19,759 nt of DNA, taken from Tritrichomonas foetus. Taxonomy: Eukaryota; Parabasalia; Tritrichomonadida; Tritrichomonadidae. A program made the position numbers and the translations under genes. The stretch's first letter is position 1; every line of letters starts with the position of its first letter. Positions 14,390 to 19,759 of this stretch are shown piece by piece. The notes under the pieces were generated by a model. The model worked only from the letters and a program-made list of their open reading frames with translations, was not told where the DNA came from and did no database searches. The stretch is from positions 81,196 to 100,954 of the forward strand of contig MLAK01000218.1 of assembly GCA_001839685.1 (NCBI GenBank), written 5' to 3'.

Positions 14390-16858
14390 ATGATTACTGA
14401 TATCTCAATTTCTCCTTATCATTTAACATTTGAAGAAATCAGCACGAAAACAGGAGAGTTCATTGAATCGATTGACGTTTTTCAATGGGAGCGATTAAAC
14501 AATAAGAATTGGGATTTTTATTTTTTTCCGGATGTCGAAAGGTACACCATGGGGAGGGGCTCAGGACTGATTTCCAGAGACATCACTTCACCATTTGATT
14601 CAAACTCTAAGCCACACGTTTACCTATTCGATACATATTCTAATCTTGTTTGGGATTTAATCGTCGACCACCGATGTAACCACGCCATCAGCAAAGTATT
14701 CGATAACGACAATATCGCCGTCATGACAGATGATGGTTTTTTCTTCTGCTATCAATATCGACAATTGACCATGGAACTTGATTTGAAACTCGACTATTCT
14801 ACAACTTCTGTTATGGCTGTAGATTTTTGGAATGATGGATTTGTCTGTCTTCTCACGAACGGAGATTTGCTGGAAGCTCGCAAATTCCGGAATCCGAGAA
14901 GGATTCGCCATTTCGAAAGTATTGGCAAACCTTTGGGATTTTTTGTTTTACCTCCAGAAATTTCACCAACTGGCCAATCCATTGTATACATTCTTGATCA
15001 ATCAGGCAAGCTTTTGATGGCAACAGAAAAGCAATGCTTCACAATTGGTTTTGAATCTGAAATTACAAATATTGCACCATCTGCAAGCTTTTCAAAAATA
15101 GCACTTCTTACTTCAGATTTTAATATTATTGTTACTTCTTATGATCTCCAAGAGTTGTTTTATAAGAGACAAGTTGAAAACACCGGTTATTTAAGTGTTA
15201 CAAATTTGAGTTGGGTTGGTGATACTTCACCTGTTGTTTGTTTTAAAGGTGCAGTCATTTTAGTGAATGATGATAGTACAGGGCAAGCCATGTGGACACT
15301 TGATAGTGAAGATGATTTCGCTTTTGGCTTCACAGATTCCGATTCATGCTTGATTTGCACTTCTGGACCAACTTATCGTTTGAAAAACGTTCCGAGAAAT
15401 ATTTTTAACATTTTTGATACATCTTCTGATCCAGATTACCTTATTGGAAACCTGGGTGATGATTTTGATACACACTTGAGAAGGAGTAGTTATCATGAAA
15501 TCACTTCAAACACGAATCATGCACGACGATTATGTGAAACGTTTGATAAAAGATTAGAAACACCACCTATTCAAGCAGTTACAGCAATTGGACCAAACGA
15601 CATCATTTCACAAGCAGCAAAAGACTGTTTAGAAGCAGCTGAGTATTTCGAGGATAGTAATATTCAAGATTTCTTCTTAAATGTTGCTTGTTTTGCTTTT
15701 ACTTATATGGGAAATACTACTGCACTTTTTGAATCAGTAACACGAATAAAAATTTTAAATATGGTTCGAAAAATAGCTAATATACCAACAACCTCCACTC
15801 AAGTTTTTGATATTGGTATTGATTCATTAATTATGAGATTGATGAACCGTGAATTGCATTTCATTGCAATGGATATTGCTCATATTTTACATAAACCAAC
15901 AACTAGCATTCAAAAACAATATGTTGATCGTGCAATGAAAACAATTCTTGATGATAATATTTGTTTTAATACAATAAATGATCATAAAGACATAGATTTT
16001 GGATATGCTGCTGTTTCTGCGGCACAAAATAAAAGGCAAAAGCTTGCTTTAGAATTTTGTAAGCTTGAACCACATTTTTCACGAAAAGCTATCATTTTTG
16101 CACAAATTGGTGAATGGGCAGAAGCTTTGAGACATGCCGATGCTGCTTGTGATAGCTCTGCTTTATTCAATGCTCTGGTTATTTTGTTTGATTCACCAGA
16201 AATTGAAAATGTGAATTTAGCAGTTTCCCAAAGTGAAGTTGCATCGATGTATATTGTAAATAACTATGGTTTTGTTGATAGTGTTCGAACACAAACCATT
16301 CTACAAATGATTGATCCTAAATCAATCTTCGAAGATGCGAAATTTAGAGCGCAACTTTGGGAAAATGAAGTACCAACATGCTTACAAAGCGCTCTAAAGC
16401 CACAAATTAAACTTGAGGAATGTCAGAAGCCAGTTGCAATCAAGAAAAATGATCCGTCAATCGTTGGCAAGTCTTTTAATGATACTATTCGACAATTACT
16501 TTCAATAGCTGAAGATCAGCTTGCTTTTGATTTCGCGAAAAGTGTTGGTATACCGAAAGTGAATGTTGCCGTTCTTGGAATTCAACATCTTTCTAGACTT
16601 GGAAGATGGAATAGGCTAAAAATGTTCATTTTACATAAAGAATGGAGTTCATTGTGGCCATTTGTCATTGAAATTGCACTTTCAAAATGTAATGAAGAGT
16701 TTGCAATGCAATTTGCTGAAGAAGTTGCTACAAGAGAACACAATCGTGATCTTATAAACCAGCTCCAAAGTGGAGCTTTCGGTGTTTCAAATTTGGCTAC
16801 AAAACCATCTTACCAAAAGAAACTCTTTCGGAAATCATTTTTCAAGCCATTCCTTTAA
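14390..16858 (+). CDS. VPS16: Vacuolar sorting protein VPS16 homologue
   Basis: An 822-residue subunit of the HOPS and CORVET tethering complexes, which link late endosomes or lysosomes before fusion. VPS16 bridges VPS33 to the VPS18/VPS11 core. The N-terminal half (about 1-400) is beta-rich and reads as the VPS16 propeller (Vps16_N). From about 400 it turns into an alpha-solenoid of Vps16_C type, including a GEWAEALRHADAACD stretch. The best landmark is near 695-735: SFNDTIRQLL, then the AFDFAKSVGIP helix and the LSRLGRWNRLKMF stretch, followed by an LWPFVIEIAL helix and a basic C-terminus. The length matches the human protein (839). No truncation or odd residues were noted. The start is confirmed by the adjacent initiator. 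Confidence 0.9.
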   Translation: MITDISISPYHLTFEEISTKTGEFIESIDVFQWERLNNKNWDFYFFPDVERYTMGRGSGLISRDITSPFDSNSKPHVYLFDTYSNLVWDLIVDHRCNHAISKVFDNDNIAVMTDDGFFFCYQYRQLTMELDLKLDYSTTSVMAVDFWNDGFVCLLTNGDLLEARKFRNPRRIRHFESIGKPLGFFVLPPEISPTGQSIVYILDQSGKLLMATEKQCFTIGFESEITNIAPSASFSKIALLTSDFNIIVTSYDLQELFYKRQVENTGYLSVTNLSWVGDTSPVVCFKGAVILVNDDSTGQAMWTLDSEDDFAFGFTDSDSCLICTSGPTYRLKNVPRNIFNIFDTSSDPDYLIGNLGDDFDTHLRRSSYHEITSNTNHARRLCETFDKRLETPPIQAVTAIGPNDIISQAAKDCLEAAEYFEDSNIQDFFLNVACFAFTYMGNTTALFESVTRIKILNMVRKIANIPTTSTQVFDIGIDSLIMRLMNRELHFIAMDIAHILHKPTTSIQKQYVDRAMKTILDDNICFNTINDHKDIDFGYAAVSAAQNKRQKLALEFCKLEPHFSRKAIIFAQIGEWAEALRHADAACDSSALFNALVILFDSPEIENVNLAVSQSEVASMYIVNNYGFVDSVRTQTILQMIDPKSIFEDAKFRAQLWENEVPTCLQSALKPQIKLEECQKPVAIKKNDPSIVGKSFNDTIRQLLSIAEDQLAFDFAKSVGIPKVNVAVLGIQHLSRLGRWNRLKMFILHKEWSSLWPFVIEIALSKCNEEFAMQFAEEVATREHNRDLINQLQSGAFGVSNLATKPSYQKKLFRKSFFKPFL

Positions 16859-17361
16859 GCTTTTTTTGCCTTTTTTAGTTGTATTTTAAAGTATTTTTAC
16901 CATATAATCGGTTTTAATTTTTTTTTTTAATCATGAATCAAAACAATAATGTGATTATATAATGATGAATTAATTGTTAATCAGTCAAAGAAAAGAATTG
17001 TCATGGAAAGATAGAAAGATTTTTACTAATAATATAAATACAAAAAGATGAAAATCAAAACTAGAATATCATAACATGATAAACAGTAGCAAGAAACAAA
17101 GTCATTAAAAAATTGATGAAATAAAGAAATTGAGTTAACAACTCATTCATATTCATCAATTGAGAGCCTCTATTACTAATCTTCAGAAACAATAACAAAA
17201 TAATAAATATTTCATCCGACAAAATAAGTATTCAATAAAATTGAATCAAAAAAGATCCGTCACAAGCACACAAAAACAAGTTTCCTAGCTTGGAGATAAG
17301 CACCAACCCTCAAATTGTTTCCAAAAGAAACATTAAAAAAACTTGATTCATTCGACAAATT
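16859..17361. other. Intergenic between convergent VPS16 and helical-repeat genes
   Basis: 503 bp of AT-rich 3' flanking sequence with T runs near 16860-16930. The VPS16 stop TAA is followed by GC, so the UAAA signal does not overlap it; a TAAA occurs further down at about 16887. No gene or RNA is seen. Confidence 0.45.
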
Positions 17362-18824
17362 TCAATCAACAATTCTAGGTTTGTTGATGACTTCAATTCG
17401 GCCTCCATAATTCGAATTAATAATTTTTCGATATTTTTTCAAGTATTTCTTTTCGAATGTTCGATATTCTTTCCAAAATCGCGACCTCTTTAATGACACT
17501 TTCAAAATATCAACTTTCCCTTTTTTCTTGTTAATGAAAAGCAGAATATCCCAAAAAGTAGCAGTCAAAGCTCCATAAGCGCGAATTTTCGTCTCAGAAA
17601 TAAATAACTGCAAGTAAATATCAACGGCAATAGGACACAACTCATTATTCTTCAAACTCATTTTCACAAACTCACGAAAAGCTTTATGTAAAAAAGTTGC
17701 ATCCGGAAATTGAAGCACGTAACGAAGTAAAACTTGGAAAATTTGAGTTTCTTTTAAATAGCAAGAAATCTCGTGAGATAAACTGGCAGTTCTTGTAATA
17801 AAATAAACGGGCTCCACAACATCTTGAAGTGGCTCAGAATGAGGTGTATAAAGTTGTGAAACAGCATTGGCCACTAAAGGTGAAATTAGGCTTAACGTTC
17901 GCTCGCAAGTCAAAGCGCGAATAGCCTCCCATCTTTTGCCAGTAAGAAAAGGTGGTGCTTGTAAAAATGTTTGTGATAAAGAAATGATTACTTCTTCACT
18001 TGCAAGTGTTGGAAACAAAATTGGGTTTGCTGATGAATGAATAATTAATTCATATAAAGAATTGCATTTTTGAACTTCTTCGTCAAAATAATAATCATCT
18101 GGCTTAACTCTTCTATTGAAATTAATTTTTGATAATTCATTCACGATGTCATTTGCGAATCCATATTTTTTCAGCCAACTTGAAACAGATTTTGATTTTG
18201 AATTTGTAAGGCTTGCGAAATTAACATTACCATTGAAATTTGATAGACTGCCGTTTGAAAGATTATTCGAAAAATTCGTATTTGTCAAATTATTGAGTTT
18301 GGGGATATCGAAAGTGGCGAGCTTTTGGAATAGTGCGAAAACTGAAGTATTGTTGAGAAATTTCAAAAACGAGCTGAGAAACCAACACGAATTAATTGCC
18401 TGTTCGGGATATGAAACGAAAGCGACGGCTGTCAAAGAAGCAAGTCGGCCGATGACTGCCTGGCTGACGTCTGGAGTTTGAATAACAACCGATGCGAGAC
18501 TTGTGAATGATGAGTCGCTCAAAATTAGGCCGATGATTGGTTTGGTGTAATTGACAGTACAAAGGATATATAGGGCATCTCGGGCCTCTGGCTCAGTCGA
18601 TAAAGCGAGGTGAAGTAATTCGTGGACGTGGCGGGACATGCTGGAGTTAGAAAATAGAAAAAATACTAATGGATTAAAACTTGCGATCGAGTCTGAAAAA
18701 GCTGAACGATTTTCGGAAGCTTAAGGACAGTGAGGAGAGGTGGGTTTGACATAACACGCATATTAATACGCTGAAGGTCACTTTGAAGACTTGTTTTATA
18801 GTCTGGAAAATCCCTCAGTTCCAT
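17362..18824 (-). CDS. Helical-repeat protein, two exons split by a 26-nt intron
   Basis: The proposed model is exon 1 at 18824-18667, intron 18666-18641 and exon 2 at 18640-17362, giving 478 residues. Exon 1 alone ends in TAG, and exon 2 alone would start at an internal Met (ATG 18639). Splicing joins TA to C, making a Tyr codon and restoring one frame (VLIH-Y-MSRHVHELLH). The ATG at 18824 has a TCATT initiator 6 bases upstream, whereas the ATG at 18639 has none. The protein is mostly alpha-helical in ARM/HEAT style. An Asn-rich loop lies at about 169-203, and the C-terminal tail from about 425 is very basic and aromatic (FWKEYRTFEKKYLKKYRK). I do not recognise the family; a phosphatase-subunit-like or other solenoid scaffold is only a guess. 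Confidence 0.75.
18641..18666 (-). other. Predicted 26-nt spliceosomal intron
   Basis: On the minus strand it starts GTATTT and ends TTTTCTAACTCCAG, with a pyrimidine-rich middle. This resembles the trichomonad pattern of a GTATGT-like donor and a branch point (CTAAC) almost touching the acceptor AG; the classical form is ACTAACACACAG. Removal restores the reading frame between the two coding parts. Confidence 0.7.
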
Positions 18825-18827
18825 TTT

Positions 18828-18832
18828 AATGA
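18828..18832 (-). promoter_or_regulatory. Initiator TCATT of the two-exon gene
   Basis: The minus-strand sequence is TCATTAAAATG. The +1 A at 18830 lies 6 bases before the ATG at 18824. This decides the start in favour of exon 1. Confidence 0.6.
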
Positions 18833-18995
18833 TGTTGACACAACGATATTTCAGAATAAAATGTAATGGCAAATAACATTTTTGAATGATTATGAATTTT
18901 GATGAGTATTGAAAAATGAGAGAAATTCATTGCTTTTTTCAATTTCCAATCGATTTTTATGAAGTTATTCACTTTTTGATAATATTAGTTGAAAC

Positions 18996-19322
18996 TTTTT
19001 GGATTGTACCAGATTCCCCATGGGAATTCCACACGAAGGTCAATTATTTCAACCTTTGTGAAGGGGAGTAATTATTATATAAAAGAAAAAGTTGCTTCAT
19101 GTGGAGCGTTTTCAATATCATTTTNGAGATTTTGAATTGTCTAAAAAATATGTTTTGAATACTATTCCTTATTATAGGAAAAAGTTAAAGTCAGTGATCT
19201 GGACGAAGTTTTCCCCGTTTCAAAAACATACAGGCGAAACAAAAGAAGCGATTATCTCAATTCCAACAAGCAACCAAATTACAAATGTGAAAACAAATGA
19301 TTATTTTGTTGTTTACAAATAG
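18996..19322 (+). pseudogene. Doubtful decayed coding remnant
   Basis: From 19083 to 19322 one frame is open for about 79 codons and ends TGETKEAIISIPTSN...VVYK, with fairly protein-like codons, but it has no ATG. The same frame upstream (18993-19043) reads LDCTRFPMGIPHEGQ before TGA and TAA. A second frame (19036-19130) also stays open (FVKGSNYYIKEKV). Base 19125 is an N, so an assembly error or true frameshift could link these pieces. The DCT then YY pattern faintly recalls DDE-type transposases, but this is too weak to assign. Confidence 0.25.
19033..19061 (+). other. Imperfect inverted repeat, possible hairpin
   Basis: CACGAAGGT and ACCTTTGTG face each other across an 11-base spacer. They pair at 8 of 9 positions as DNA, and at all nine as RNA with one G-U pair. 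It lies about 200 bp upstream of the two-exon gene. Function unknown. Confidence 0.3.
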
Positions 19323-19759
19323 ACATTTATACCCAAAGATCCGATACCAAAATTTTATCTTTATTGTGGATGTACCGTTTAAATAAATTTTAAACAATTT
19401 TCTTATTCATAGTAAATTTTTTTCTCGACCTATTTTTTTTTTTAATTTAATCAAGTTCTTTTTCCTTTTTCTGGATTTAATTCCACATGGAGATATTATT
19501 TTTGTTTATTTTCTGCCACTATAGTGCATATTTTGTGGTGAGAAAAACATTATTTTGACTGTTTTGCCTTATTCGATTGGGAAATGGGTGATATTGTATA
19601 TATATTTCGGATTCCGAGCCTTATAAATACTATATGTCTTTGGTCTCAATATTTCTATTTATGAATAATAATAATAAAAAAAAAAGAAGGAACGAAATAA
19701 AGGAATAAAAACTAACGAATCAAATAAATAATGAAGTAAATGAATAATGAAATCAAGGA
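19323..19759. other. AT-rich end of window, nothing recognised
   Basis: Sequence dominated by T and A runs, ending in AAT/AAAT-rich repeats from about 19660. No coding frame, RNA gene or repeat pair could be supported. Confidence 0.5.

Noticed and set aside
18825..18872. Upstream extension of the two-exon gene to 18872
   Set aside because: The outer codon is TTG, and the TCATT initiator at 18828-18832 lies inside this extension, so transcription should start after it.
19660..19759. AAT/AAAT-rich tract at the window end as a satellite or microsatellite
   Set aside because: No fixed repeat unit is maintained; it looks like ordinary low-complexity AT sequence.

Overview
The window reads as nuclear DNA of a trichomonad parabasalid. 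It is very AT-rich and the genes are compact. Five of the six confident genes carry a trichomonad-type initiator (TCA+1 then Y then W) whose A lies only 6 to 10 bases before the ATG. Three genes have a UAAA poly(A)-type signal at or right after the stop codon. Several proteins contain long Asn-rich loops. Composition and Asn-richness fit a Tritrichomonas-like species better than Trichomonas vaginalis, but the species call is inference.

Layout. 1-725: no supported gene. 726-4277 (-): 1183-residue protein with a FYVE-like zinc ring, an ARM-like helical region and a long coiled coil. 4278-6540: 2.3 kb intergenic, holding a roughly 1.16 kb terminal-inverted-repeat element (4616-5777) with near-identical flanking direct repeats, then paired GGTCAA motifs. 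6541-9165 (+): full-length SERCA-like P-type ATPase in which nearly every catalytic and Ca2+-binding residue is replaced, so a probable pseudo-pump. 10035-11876 (+): USP4/15-type deubiquitinase (DUSP, ubiquitin-like, USP). 12227-14023 (-): PP2A scaffold subunit A. 14390-16858 (+): VPS16, core of the HOPS/CORVET tethering complexes. 17362-18824 (-): unrecognised helical-repeat protein. Its true start and first 52 residues only appear once a 26-nt intron (18641-18666) is removed. 18825-19759: promoter region, a doubtful decayed coding remnant with one unread base, and AT-rich sequence.

The genes do not form one pathway. They are housekeeping or signalling genes in alternating orientation: PP2A-A and VPS16 are divergent from a 366-bp spacer, USP and PP2A-A converge, and VPS16 and the last gene converge. 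A loose theme is endomembrane and regulatory work (VPS16, a FYVE-like protein, a SERCA relative, PP2A, a deubiquitinase). The items most worth a second look are the pseudo-SERCA, the ultrashort intron and the inverted-repeat element.
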